Positions 24,742 through 35,577 of a DNA stretch of 64,000 nt are shown piece after piece. Origin of the DNA: Manihot esculenta (Eukaryota > Streptophyta > Magnoliopsida > Malpighiales > Euphorbiaceae); NCBI RefSeq assembly GCF_001659605.2, contig NC_035167.2, positions 6,077,734-6,141,733 of the forward strand, given 5' to 3'. Within the stretch, counting starts at the first letter, position 1. Every line of letters starts with the position of its first letter. The translations under genes and the position numbers were made by a program. Below the pieces are notes generated by a model. That model had not been told where the DNA came from. It searched no databases and saw nothing but the letters and a program-made list of their open reading frames with translations.

Positions 24742-24750
24742 GATTTATAT
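24742..24750 (-). promoter_or_regulatory. Possible TATA box of the MADS gene
   Basis: The minus strand reads ATATAAATCT about 100 bp upstream of the start codon. Another TATAAAT-like site is further upstream (about 24767-24775). Position is plausible, evidence is sequence only. Confidence 0.4.
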
Positions 24751-25124
24751 GATTTCTATGTTGAGATTTATATTAAGAATCAGAAGGAGTTTCTTATTTG
24801 TTGCCAGTTTGCTGGATTTATTTGTTTACTAGTTTTGGAGGTTCTAGAATATTAATACTTATGGTATAAACATTAAGAATATTTAGAGATGAAAAGCTTC
24901 ACTTGTTGATTACACCGTTTCATGAATCATCACCAACGTAAGCAGATCTGGAAATTTTATTATTTTCTTGTATAATGTTTCTGGACGTAGTCGATCTGAG
25001 TTTTCATTTACTATTTCATCCCCCCACCAAACCAACTTGCTTTTTTTTCTTCATCTCAAAATTCTCCAGACATGGTACAATAAATCAATAAAAATATTTG
25101 TAATGATCTTACTCGAATCAACCC

Positions 25125-25990
25125 GAACTCATTCTATTCCATGAACTTACGCCTTTCAACCACGGGCACACGTCCAGCCATTTTAGCAAAAAAATCTATT
25201 GACTACTTGACCACTGAACCAACTACTTTTAGAAAAGCTCAGCCGTTTCCTCAATGGGTCAGCCATGCATGCAAACATAATCACTTGCCTTGCTTGAAAA
25301 CTAGACCTGGTCTTTGGTGCCAAGGCCAAAGGTAAGTGGGTTTTTCGAATCAAAATGAGGCCTGCTAATGAAATTGAGCGCCATGAGGTGCGTTTCGTCG
25401 CAAAAGATTACTCTCAACACTCTAGAGTCACTAAAATAAGACCTTTAGCTCAGTTGTTAAAGCGATAGCAATAAAATCAGTACTTTCTTTAGCTACGACT
25501 TCAAAATATCTATTCGACCTATTGACATTTCAAATGCATTCTTATATGGTTTTCTTGTGGAACAGTCGATGGGTTATATTGATAGTGATCGTTCTAATCA
25601 TGTGCGTAAGTTAGTCAAATTACTCTACGATCTCAAGCAAGCCCCACGAACTTAATTCCAGTGGTTTACTACATTCTTGGTCTCAGGTTTCAAGCTTCAA
25701 AAGCAGACTCTTCCTTACTCTTATGAATGTCAGACACTTAAAGATTTTATATCTTAATTTATGTTGATGATGTCTTACTAATGACTTGTTCATATTTAGC
25801 AAAGCTTGAATGGTGTTTAAGAAAATTGATGCTTCAGTTTCCTGTTTGTGCTCTTGAGCTCTTACGTTAGCTTTTGTGTGTTGAGATTAAATGTCTGCCT
25901 AATAGTTTATTGTTTTCCCAATCAAAATATCAGCAGAAATCAATGGCTTAAAGCAAAATGGATTTGATAAAATACTAATCAGTTATTATG
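25125..25990 (+). pseudogene. Ty1/copia reverse transcriptase fragment, dead
   Basis: Reading the plus strand across frames gives a typical copia RT order: TTEPTTFRKAQPFPQWV, then WVFRIKMRPANEIERHEVRF, SVLSLATTSK, SNAFLYGFLVEQ, LKQAPRT and the catalytic box IYVDDVLL near 25757. Several stop codons and frameshifts interrupt it and no LTR was found next to it. Both ends are therefore approximate. This is an old truncated insertion. Confidence 0.8.
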
Positions 25991-26534
25991 GTGAAATCCA
26001 TGTAAAAGCAGCCACATATATCAACGGTTATATTGAAATCATTAAAAAACATCAATTTGATGGTATAATTTTCCAATCGTTACACATTTTTATCCATTGT
26101 CCCTCTCTCTCTCTCATCAGTTATTTAATGATTAAGAAGGAAAAATATAAATCATATCAAGTTTTGTTCTCATTATTTATTTCGTTGCTGGCAACTCCCT
26201 TTGAGATATATAATTTAATATAAAACATTTTTATTATATATGTTTTAGGGTTTAAGTAATGATATTTTTATAGCTGGTGTAAAATTATTATTTTAGCACT
26301 ATTAAGATAATAATTTAATAATTTAAAAAAGGATAATAATTTATTATTATTTAAAAAAAATTAAAATCTTATTTTATATAATAACATAAATATTAGAGAA
26401 TTATAATTTTAATAACACTTCCTACTTGGTATGAAAAAAAAGTTAATAAAACGCTTATTTTTGCTATTGTAGGGGCACTGTAATGATTGTCGAATAATTG
26501 ATGTTAATTAATAGATATAATATATATTGAGAGT

Positions 26535-27742
26535 TATTATCTTAAATTCATCATACCGTTCAAAATATATTATGAGCTATTATTATAAAATAAAATCATG
26601 TAATAAAAAATTAATAAATTTCCGTATCGTTGTAAAGGTCTCGCCCATAGAAAAGAAAATCAAGACTCTATAACACTTAATTTTTTATTAAAATTCACTC
26701 TCGTCAGTACAAGCCAAGTGTTCCTAAAAAGTTTAACAGATCATCGTTATACCTATAAATGCAAAATCTTCTATCCATTAGTTGGTGTCAATCGAATTTT
26801 CAGAAAATAGTCAAATGTATATAGAATTCAAGATATGTATTCTTGTATACTTACATTCGCTTATTATAACAGTTGATTTAATTGATTTAATTGACTTGAT
26901 TGACTTGAGTATTGGAGTGACCGTATTACAGACCGTCTATAAAAATCAAACCGTCTATAAAAATCAATCACCTCACATTTTCTCTTTTACAGATTAACTA
27001 ATTGTAGTGCAGATCTATTTTTAATCATATCAATTATATATAATAGTAATTTAGAAAGTTGATGTAACGTCTGACAATTATTATTTAATTTTTATATTTT
27101 TAAAAATTTATTAATTTATTTTTATTTTAAAATATTCAATTAAAATTTTTTTATATTTTCTAAAATTAAATTCTTCAATTTTTTTATAAAAATTGTATCA
27201 CCAACGTATTTTAATATTAGTCATAGAGGTTAATAAGTACAAATATTTAAAATTATAATAATTAAATAATATATATAATTAAAATTGTAAAGACAAAACA
27301 ACAATATTTAAAATAATTAACGGTTTATTTTAATAAAATAATAAAAGAGTTGAATTTTATGAAATAAAGATATATTTTAATTAAATAAATTTAAAATAAA
27401 GATATTTAGACAAATAGTTTTTTAAAAAATTTAAAAATTTGATAGTAGTTCACCAGACTCCCTTCATAACTTAAACCCATGATTTCTACGTACATCACAA
27501 ATCAAATAATTTATTGTTGTACACTAAAATTCTCTCTCCCAACATATATAATTAACAAATATGGGTAGACGTAGACCTATTATCAATGAAACTTATATAT
27601 ATTATAAGCTTTTTTAGCATCGTTACATTAAATCTATTTGTTGCTATATGTATGTTGATTGTAGTGTAGTGTTTAAAATTACTAAACATACAGGCATTTT
27701 AAAATATGATTAATTTCAAATTTAAAAAATATATATAATATA
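26535..27742 (+). repeat. Left copy of a direct duplication of about 1.2 kb
   Basis: Aligns with 29445-29536 continued at 44716-46460 (once the nested elements and one MITE are set aside). The first 500 bp look like a solo Tat-type LTR: AGGTCTCGCCCATAGAAAAG at 26638, a TATA-like CTATAAAAATCAA and the CAGATTAACTA end match the general plan of the LTR at 1095-1593. The similarity continues for some 700 bp beyond that LTR into plain AT-rich DNA, so it is a segmental duplication rather than an LTR pair. Identity is about 80-85 percent by eye. Confidence 0.7.
26931..26968 (+). promoter_or_regulatory. Duplicated TATA-like motif in the LTR-like segment
   Basis: ACCGTCTATAAAAATCAA occurs twice in tandem; the paralogous right copy near 45092 has one diverged version (CCGCCCATAAAAACCAA). 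It looks like a slippage duplication of an LTR promoter. Confidence 0.6.
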
Positions 27743-27914
27743 ATTATGTTAAGAATATGTCATTTTATTTATTCATAATAAAAGATGTTTTATTTAATAT
27801 CCCTAATTATTTATTATTATAATGATAATAAAAAAATATGACTAGTATGATTATTGATTGATAATCATAAAATGATTATGTGTATGTTGATATAAATTAA
27901 TAATTATAAATACT

Positions 27915-29430
27915 TGTTAGAAAATAAAGTATTGGATGGATTCACATTGAAATCAATACATAGTTTATTGTCATAAGTGAATTTCAAAATAATTATGATT
28001 TAATCATTTAACTTGAAATTGTCATAGTTTTCGATATAAGAACTATTATATTTTGACATAACTAAATATTGTCTTTAATCGGATAATCATAAACGTTATA
28101 ATTGAGTATAATAGAAATTATGTAGAGGATATTGAACAATGAAAATAGAATTTGTCCCTTTCTTTGAGAGAAATATCTTTTGAGTCCTTAAATAAGTGAG
28201 ACTGAGAAATGTATGACCATGTTCGAATGAATTGATAATGTGATTAATATCATTTGATTTTATCAGTTTACTTAGAGATCGAGAAATCATACGTTTGAAC
28301 ATTATAAGTTTGGCATTGACCATGACTTATGTACAAACGAGATATCGTGTGACAAAGGGATTAATATATGTTCTGTTTATTAGGTTTTATCGGACTATTG
28401 ATTCTCATATTAATTGGATAGCCATAACAGCTTGCTAGAGGCCGATTATGATTTACGGGTCTTATTAGACTGGACTTATTCCCAATTAATATGAGTCTAT
28501 TGGGTCACACACAATAGAATGTCATTGATGTGCCATGCCATATTAATGGACTAAGTGCCGTTAGTATAATTAATAATAATATTAATAAATATATTATTAT
28601 TATTATTATTAATTATTTGTAATTATTATAAGATAACAATATCTGCAGTCTATCTGTAACGGTTACAAATAAAAAGCATTTTCATTTTCTTTTTCTTTTG
28701 AAAAGAATTTATCGCACAGATATATTGGTATATGCGATTATGTGCCTGTTACGATTACCACAATTCTTTTATAAAAAGAAAAGTGTGAAAACGAAAAGTT
28801 TTTGAAAGAAAACAAGTGAACAAAAAACACATTATTTGAGAAGCGTGAGGAGGGTTTTTGTGATTATTTTTTGTGTTGTAGATTTGGAGCACATAGCTAA
28901 TCAATCCGTTCAGAGAGCTAGCACTCCAGACGGAAACATTCATATGGATACCATTAAGAGTGTTTGTTTCAGAAACAACACCATCAGTCTTGATAGGATT
29001 TTCGAAATCTAAAATGTTACTTTTCTTATTTTTCCTTTGGAATTAAATGAAGCATTCGGACCCTAAAAGGGAAACATAGATCTTTCATTTTTTTTCTCTG
29101 CGTATTTTTGGGTTGCAGTGATCTCTGGACTTCCTTACAAATTATATGACCTATTTATTCGTTTTATTTAAAATTCGAAGTTATTGCCCGTGAATAAGAG
29201 ATTTCACATATGTTGTAATTTTGGAGATCATACAGTGATAACTGACGACGGATAATGACTAGGTTCACTCGGGTATTGGGTGAGATTTATCCAAGGATTC
29301 GTTTCAGAACCAGCACCATCAGTCCTGATAGGATTTTCAAAATCTAAAAGATTAGTTTCCTTATCCTTTCTTTCGAATTAAACGAAACACTCGAATCCTG
29401 TAATAGTTTTCAATTAATAGTTACAACTTA
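27915..29430 (+). mobile_element. Possible solo LTR of a Ty1/copia-type element
   Basis: Starts TGTTAGAAAATAAAG, a common form for copia LTRs, and contains sequence typical of an LTR transcript region (GTTTCAGAAACAACACCATC near 28967). There is no coding sequence. A block of about 95 bp (GTTTCAGAAC-A-CACCATCAGTC-TGATAGGATTTTC) appears twice, at about 28967-29062 and 29303-29400, with moderate divergence. I could not define the right end or a target duplication, so the class is uncertain. Confidence 0.4.
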
Positions 29431-29444
29431 TATATATATACATT

Positions 29445-29536
29445 TTATAACCATTATCTTAAATTTATTATTAATGCGACATAATAATCATCCAAAATAT
29501 GCTATGAGTTATTACTATAAGACAGGGCCACGTGAT
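29445..29536 (+). repeat. Right copy of the 1.2-kb duplication, part 1
   Basis: The beginning of the right copy (CCATTATCTTAAATTTATT and ATGAGTTATTACTATAAGACAG) is cut off by the Athila-like element, which inserted at 29537. The copy resumes at 44716. Confidence 0.65.
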
Positions 29537-30943
29537 TGATAGCGGTTGTCGAAGCCGTCAAAAATAAACCAATTAATCAATCAACAAATAAATTTGCAGA
29601 TAGTGGCAATAGGGTCGAACCACAGGAAATTGACACTAAAGATCTTCCTAATAATGACCAAGATAAGTAAATAACAAATAATTAAAAGAGGGGGGGTTTG
29701 ATTTGATAATAAATAGCAAAAGAAAGCGATAATTTAAATAGATGAGAATTTCAATGGGAAAAGGATTCTAGTTGAAGTATGAGTCTATTTCAATTTGTTC
29801 AGAATTGATCATTGACTATTTAGGACTCCTATTTTATTTCAATAAATTAGTTTTGGTTATGGAAGACGCTTCTCACAACCAAATTTCTCCTTAGTTCTAG
29901 TTTGATTAGGAAACGTTCGCTAATCAAACACTAATCAACAAGTTGCCAAGGAACGTCCTTGGGGCATTGTAGCATCGAACAACTGTTGACTGCATTAAGA
30001 CTTAGAGAAACCCAATTCTATCCTTGCCAACCGCGTGGTCAAGTTTAGATTATGCAACTTGATTAAATGTATATTTGAACAACCTAAGCAATTACGGACC
30101 TAAATCATTCAAACAATATCACTTAAGCAATTTAAAAGCAATGGGCCCTTATTGATTCTAAAAGCTAAGTAATAATTATGGATAAATCAAATTGCATAAA
30201 TATTGAAAGCAAATAAGAGTTTAACAATGGAGTTTTAAATCTCCCAATTCATCACAAACTGAATTTCCTCAAGTTCAACTAGAAAAGAAAGGAAATTAGC
30301 CACTCATGGTGGACTAAATAAACAAAAGATGAAAAGAAAGGAAAAACAGAAGCTGCAGAGTTTCTGGCGAGGGGAGAAGATGCTGAGTAGCTGATCAGAA
30401 GATGTCCTTTTATAGCTGAAGAATTCCATCCTTCTAGGGTTTTGAAATCCCTTTTTAATTTGGCTTGTGATTCCTCTTTTGATGTTGAATTTAATTGCAA
30501 CTGGAATTCCTTAGGTGAGAAACTCTTTCGTAACTCTTGGAATTGTGTTGGTAGTGATTGAGTTGGATTTGGACTTCTGAAAATTTGAAATTTGGTTCCC
30601 TGCTGTTTTCCCGCCTCTGCTGTCAATTTCTGCTGTCAAGGTGATTTGGGCAGTTTCTGCGAGTGATTTGGGCAAATCACTTGCCCAATCTGCCCCAATC
30701 GCTCTCTGGGATTCAGTCCAGTTTCTGTCTCTGTCTCTGCGAGTGATTTGGCCAGTTTCTGCGAGTGATTTGGGTAAATCACTTTGACCCAATCACTTTT
30801 CCAGCTTTTTCTTCACTTTTTCTCCAACTTTCCAATTTCTTCCTTTTCTGTAAAAACATAACAAAAACACAAATTAAGCTAGAAAAATGTGTAAATAAAC
30901 AGTAATAAATATAATAAAAATGTGGCTAAATTATGCTTGATCA
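29537..30943 (-). repeat. 3' LTR of the Athila-like element
   Basis: On the minus strand it starts TGATCAAGCATAATTTAGCC and ends ACAACCGCTATCA, with normal TG...CA termini. It carries full or near-full copies of the GTGATTTGGGCAAATCAC palindrome at 30663-30680 and 30765-30782 and half copies at 30641 and 30743, and a conserved CCAAGGAACGTCCTTGG inverted repeat at 29946-29962. ORFs in it (for example 30511-30792 minus) are LTR sequence, not genes. Confidence 0.93.
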
Positions 30944-31956
30944 AATACCCCTGCACCTAACTTTTTGCTTGTCCTCAAGCAACAAACAACTTAGTCAATC
31001 AAGCCCCTTTTTCTTTTGAGCCTAAGTACCACTTAATCAGCCCCCCCTAGACTCCTAAATTGAAGTATCACAGTATAGAATACATGCACCAAGGTTGTTT
31101 CTTCTTTTCCTTGTTTCCCCTCACCTACCATGGTCAAGAAAAAGGTTTTTGATTTAATCATGCTTATTCTTTTTATATGAGCTCAATGCAACCTCTAAGA
31201 GTGACTTGCCCTTCTTTGAGCATTTTATTTTATTTTATTCAGCAGCACTTTTTTTATTCTTGTCTGAAAAAGTCACTAACCTTTTTACGCGAAGGTGCAT
31301 ATTGGTGATACCCACCCCGGTTACTCAGTTAGTCACTTGTTCAAGTGGCTACTAGCTCTGTTCATAGCTTATTTGGCCATAGGAACAGGTTTTATGATTT
31401 GTGCTTTGTGCTGGTTTTTCTTTTTCTTTTCTTTTCATGACAGTTTGGGCAAATCACCTCATAGGGAGTTACACTAACTTTTTATTTGCATGTATTTATA
31501 TTTTTATTTCCCTTGACCAATGCAAATTTAGAGATTCAATTCAAGAAAAGAACCTCCAAAGTGAAGGTAGCACACTATAATTGATTCAATTTAGGCTTAA
31601 AGGGGTGGAAAATCAATGGGATCATGAGATAGGAAGCTCTTTTAACCTTGTTATCTATGCTGAGTAGAGCAAAAGCTAAGTCAAAATTCTCTGTGAGTGT
31701 GTGAAAAAAAATGTGTGAAAAAAGAAAAAATTTTGGTGTGTGTTTATGGGGTAAAAAGATGCAAAATAAAACAAAAAAGAAAGCAAAAATATAATGTAAT
31801 CAATGCGAAAATATAACCTAGCAGTAAGTACCCCCACACCTATCCCAAACATTGTCCTCAATGTTTAAACATAAATATGAAAAAATTAATAAGGAGAAGG
31901 AAAGGGACTGCATGAGATGTGGGTGATTAGGCCAAGTGATTTGGGCAAATCACTGG
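30944..31956 (-). other. 3' untranslated region of the Athila-like element
   Basis: Non-coding between the end of the ORF remnant and the 3' LTR. It includes a GAGGACAATGTTTGGGATAG signature followed by GTGTGGGGGTAC near 31830-31856, and a second one next to the LTR, where the minus strand reads GTTAGGTGCAGGGGTATT just before TGATCA and probably is the polypurine tract. One copy of the 18-bp palindrome lies at 31936-31953. Confidence 0.6.
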
Positions 31957-33321
31957 TCAAATCACTGTCGTGGCTGGTCTGTGGGCAGAAAATGTTGAAC
32001 CAGCAGCTGCAACATGCTTTCCATGTGCTGCATCCTGTCTTGAGCCTCCATCGAATGGTCTTGAGGTGCCTTTTATGTCCTCCAAGGTCCACCCAATTGC
32101 TTTATTGTGCTTCCTCAACACATCAAGGAGTTTTTCCTCTTCTTCTTGGCTGAGCTGGTTAGAAATAATTACTGGAAGTGTATTTCCAGCCTCCAAGTAT
32201 GCATATTTGAGGTGGCTGGGCAAGGGCTTCAGATCTGGTGTATCTGCTGTCTGCTCTGATTTCTGCTGTTTGCTGTCTGATTTGGCCAGTGATTTGGGCA
32301 AATCACTAGTCAAATCACTCTCTGTCAAGTCTGTCTGCTCACTGATTTGGGCAAATCACTGGTCAAATCACTCTCTGTCAAGTCTGTCTGCTCACTGATT
32401 TGGGCAGATTGTCTGGGTGATTTGGGCAAATCACTACCCTGATCACTTTCTGGCAGATTTTTTTCCATGGCCTGTTTTTGTAATTTTTCAGCCCTACTGT
32501 CTTGCAGCTCTTTTCCACTCCTCAATGTGATGGCACTAGCATTTTGCCTTGGATTTATCTCATTTTGGGAAGGTAGCTTTCCTTGTGATTCAAGCTTACT
32601 CAAGGATGAAGCCATTTGTTCCACTTGTTGCTTCTTTGCTGGCTGTTCAGGAGCTGTTTGAGTGGTGTATGTTGCTGGTTCAGCGAGTGCAACAACTTCT
32701 GGTTCAGTGGTGTCAATTTCTGAGGTTGCTGGTGTTTGGACAGCAACAAGGGATGTAATGGTGGCAGATTCAGCACTTGCTGATTTTTGGACAGCGGGTT
32801 CAGCAATTGCTGATGTAATTGTGGAATTTTCAGCAGGTGGACAGCAACTGTTGTCTCTATTTGCAGTAGGTTGGACAGGCAGATTTCCAGCTTGAATTTC
32901 AGCTTCTTCACGTGCAACAGGGGGTTCTGCCATTACTGGATTTTCTGCAGTAATCTGGAACTTAGTTTCTGGTGCAATTTCAGCAGTGGCAGGCATGGCA
33001 GTGGGTGATTTTGCTGGTGCAGAAAATTCTTCAGCAGGTGCAGCAGCAAAATCTGTAGGTGTAGAAAAATCTGCTGGTGCAGAAAATTCTGCTGGTATAG
33101 AAAATTCTGCAGTAACCTGGAATCGGGTATCTGGTTCAAATGTAGCATTGGCTGGTGTGGCAGTAGATGGACTTGCTGGTGCAGAAAGTGTTACAGCAAC
33201 AAATTCAATATTTTTGACAGTAGGAGCTGTCTCTTAGGAGGCAGAAGCTTCAACAAGTGTTGTTTGGGCAGTAGCTGGTTCAGCTTCAAGTGTAGTGGTG
33301 ATTTGTGCAGCAGACTCAACA
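31957..33321 (-). pseudogene. Gag/pol-junction remnant of the Athila-like element, distal part
   Basis: Reads from the nested insertion point (33321) leftwards. First comes an Ala-, Pro-, Glu- and Thr-rich region with imperfect PAEFSAPADF-like repeats, interrupted by one in-frame TAA at about 33235 (reading CAA to TAA, a C to T change, if the frame was once open). Then comes ITLRSGKELQDSRAEK, the motif typical of plant Athila-type polyproteins. Next are several SDLPKS hexapeptides, encoded by the 18-bp palindrome. A 53-bp tandem duplication (32291-32396) shifts the frame. The new frame has PLPSHLKYAYLEAGNTLPVI and DVLRKHNKAIGW, the usual lead-in to the Athila reverse transcriptase, but the RT itself is absent: the sequence runs into unrelated codons and stops at about 31957. 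Confidence 0.8.
32291..32396 (-). repeat. 53-bp tandem duplication carrying the 18-bp palindrome
   Basis: Two copies, 32291-32343 and 32344-32396, differ at one base (CTAGTC against CTGGTC). The period is 53 bp, not a multiple of three, so the duplication puts the gag-like ORF out of frame. A third partial copy starts at 32397. Confidence 0.92.
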
Positions 33322-35498
33322 TGTAACAGCCCGGAAACCGAACTGCCACCGGCACTAGGATCCAGATCGACTTAAGGTCGCCGGGACCCGTAGTAAGCCT
33401 GCTATCCTGACTGTGAACCTGTGACATCCCATACATGATCATATATTTTCTGTAAAAACATAAAACTATTCTTCATTCCAAGGCTTAACCTGTGCATGCA
33501 CTATCTCTGTTCTCTACCAATCCCTACTAGAGCTCCTCATTGCTCTAGGCGGATAAAACTCATAATGTTAAGCCTGGTTTTCTCATAAACATACAACAAT
33601 AGATAAACATAAACTGATCATGTGAAAACACAAAAAGGGATTACATCTCTTGTAATCAAGCACCATTCTATACACTGTACACATACATTATCTCTTTACA
33701 TTTACAGTTACATGTCCACACTAACTAACTATTACAAACTATATACTCTTCCTGTACCCTGCTGACTTCCCTCTGAATTCTGAACCTGCACAACTGGAGT
33801 TAGGGGAGAGGGATGAGCTACTATAGCCCAGTGAGTATAACAGTAATAAAGAACAGGTGATAAAACATGCTCTCATGCAATGTATCACATCACAAGTAAT
33901 CACATCTCAGCATGGACGGATCAACACTCCCTCTATACCATATGCCTGGTCCCCGTAGGGCTGTTCCAGGTCTTTGTTGCCTGGTCCCCGTAGGGCTGTT
34001 CCAGGTCTTTGTTGCCTGGTCCCCGTAGGGCTGTTCCAGGTCTTTCTGCCTGGTCCCCGTAGGGCTGTTCCAGGTCTTTCCTCTGAGGGCTATTGAATCC
34101 TTACTCTGTCCATACAGTCATAGAATCAAGGATAAATGCAATGCATCATATTCGTGTACACTAATGCACTCACCCTATAGCATATTCATGATGCATGAAG
34201 TATGATAAAATACTCGTTTCTCAGATTAAAATACAAAATTCAGTTCCACTCACCTCGGGTTGACTCTGAATTGACTCTGCAGGTTCTGAAACTGGACTCA
34301 CTGCTGACCTCCCTGATTCCTCTGGTCCGTACCTACACAGGTGGACTCAAATGAGGGACCAAACTCACTCACGAACATTTCTAAGAAACTCCCCAAAACC
34401 CGTCTAAACCATCCTAGAACATTCACAGAAAACATGCAAAAGAAGGCTGGACAGGGCACTTTCGGCGGCAGGTTCGGCAGCCGAAACCCCTCTCCAGAGA
34501 CGAAACTCATGCATGTTCGGCGGCACCTTCGGCGGCCGAAGGTCTCGTCCAGAGACGAAACTCACATACTTTCGGCGGCCGAACTCCTTCTTTCGGCGGC
34601 CGAAAGTCCCTTTCTAAACCGAAAGCTTAGCTTTCGGGGGCAAGCTTTGGCAGCCGAAACTGCCTCCAAGCATGTTCGGCGGCCGAACCTTCTTTCGGCG
34701 GCCGAACCTGGTTTTGTCCAGGGGACAGAACCTTGCTCTGTTTCATGCAAACTTTGCCCAAAAACCTACAACATGCATATCAACTACTCCCAACTAGCAC
34801 ATACACATATATATGCACAAAGGGGTCTCAAACTATCCTAAACCCCAAACAAACATAGCACATAACACTTAACCATGAAAGATCACCAAAAACCTCACCT
34901 ACACCTAAACATGCATACTACCCATACAAACTTCATAAAACCTTCACAAATCAACAAAGAAGGTTTAGGATCTGTACTTACCTCTTCTAAACAAGAGATT
35001 ACACGATCCTAACGTGGAGATAGAGAGAAATCCGTTCTCAAACTCTCCAAGCTTCAAACTTTGTTCTTTTTGCTTAAAACCTTCAAAAATCATCAAAACT
35101 CTTAAAACCTTGGAAAAATTTGAAGGAAATCATAAAAACCATGAAAGTCAACGTGAGAGAGGCTGGAACTCACCTCTGGCTGCAAGTGGAGGAGAAATAG
35201 CCTCCTTCCACCGACCCTTGGCCCTTTTATAGGTGGCTGGCTAGACCACCTTAGGCAACCGAACGTGAATCCGAAACCATGCAATGTTCGGCGGCCGAAA
35301 GTGACCTTCGGCGGCCGAACCTTTGCATTTCTCCCTTGTTGCTTTTCTTTCCAAACTCACTTCCTTTCACACTTGAACACATTCAAAACTCTTCAAACAT
35401 ACATGAAAACATATGTCTTACCCTTCTCGAGGGTTCCGACACTCGAGATTCCACCGAACTACAGGAATTCCGAGGCCGGACTCGAGCTGGATATTACA
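33322..35498 (-). repeat. 3' LTR of the Tekay-like element
   Basis: 2177 bp. On the minus strand it starts TGTAATATCCAGCTCGAG and ends CGGTTTCCGGGCTGTTACA. It has seven perfect TTCGGCGGCCGAA palindromes (starting at 34528, 34571, 34592, 34675, 34694, 35287 and 35307) and four 35-bp tandem units (33944-34081). The ORFs seen in it are not genes. Confidence 0.97.
33944..34081 (-). repeat. Four tandem 35-bp units in the 3' LTR
   Basis: Units with GCCTGGTCCCCGTAGGGCTG start at 33944, 33979, 34014 and 34048. Each contains CCTGG and CCAGG arms and could form a hairpin. The 5' LTR has only three (41167-41269), which explains most of the LTR length difference. Confidence 0.95.
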
Positions 35499-35512
35499 TT
35501 CTCCCCCCCTTA
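35499..35512 (-). other. Polypurine tract of the Tekay-like element
   Basis: The minus strand reads TTAAGGGGGGGAGAA directly before the 3' LTR start TGTAATATCC. This is where plus-strand DNA synthesis of the element starts. Confidence 0.85.
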
Positions 35513-35577
35513 AGCACATTCATCCCCGAATGTCCCTAACACAACATAAAACACATAGAAAAGGGGAAAAACTAACC

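Noticed and set aside
25441..25515. tRNA-like start (CTTTAGCTCAGTTGTTAAAGCGATAG)
   Set aside because: It resembles the D-arm of a tRNA, but there is no matching acceptor stem, anticodon arm or TTCGA-type T-loop at the right distance, and it lies within the copia reverse transcriptase remnant.
30511..30792. ORF with SDLPKSLAETGQIT, repeated at 44278-44559
   Set aside because: This is LTR sequence in both copies, encoded by the palindrome repeats, and there is no sign that it is a gene.
34341..34841. 166-codon ORF repeated at 41529-42029
   Set aside because: Both lie in the LTRs of the Tekay-like element; presence in two copies reflects LTR identity. No domain is seen and the sequence is built from the palindromes.
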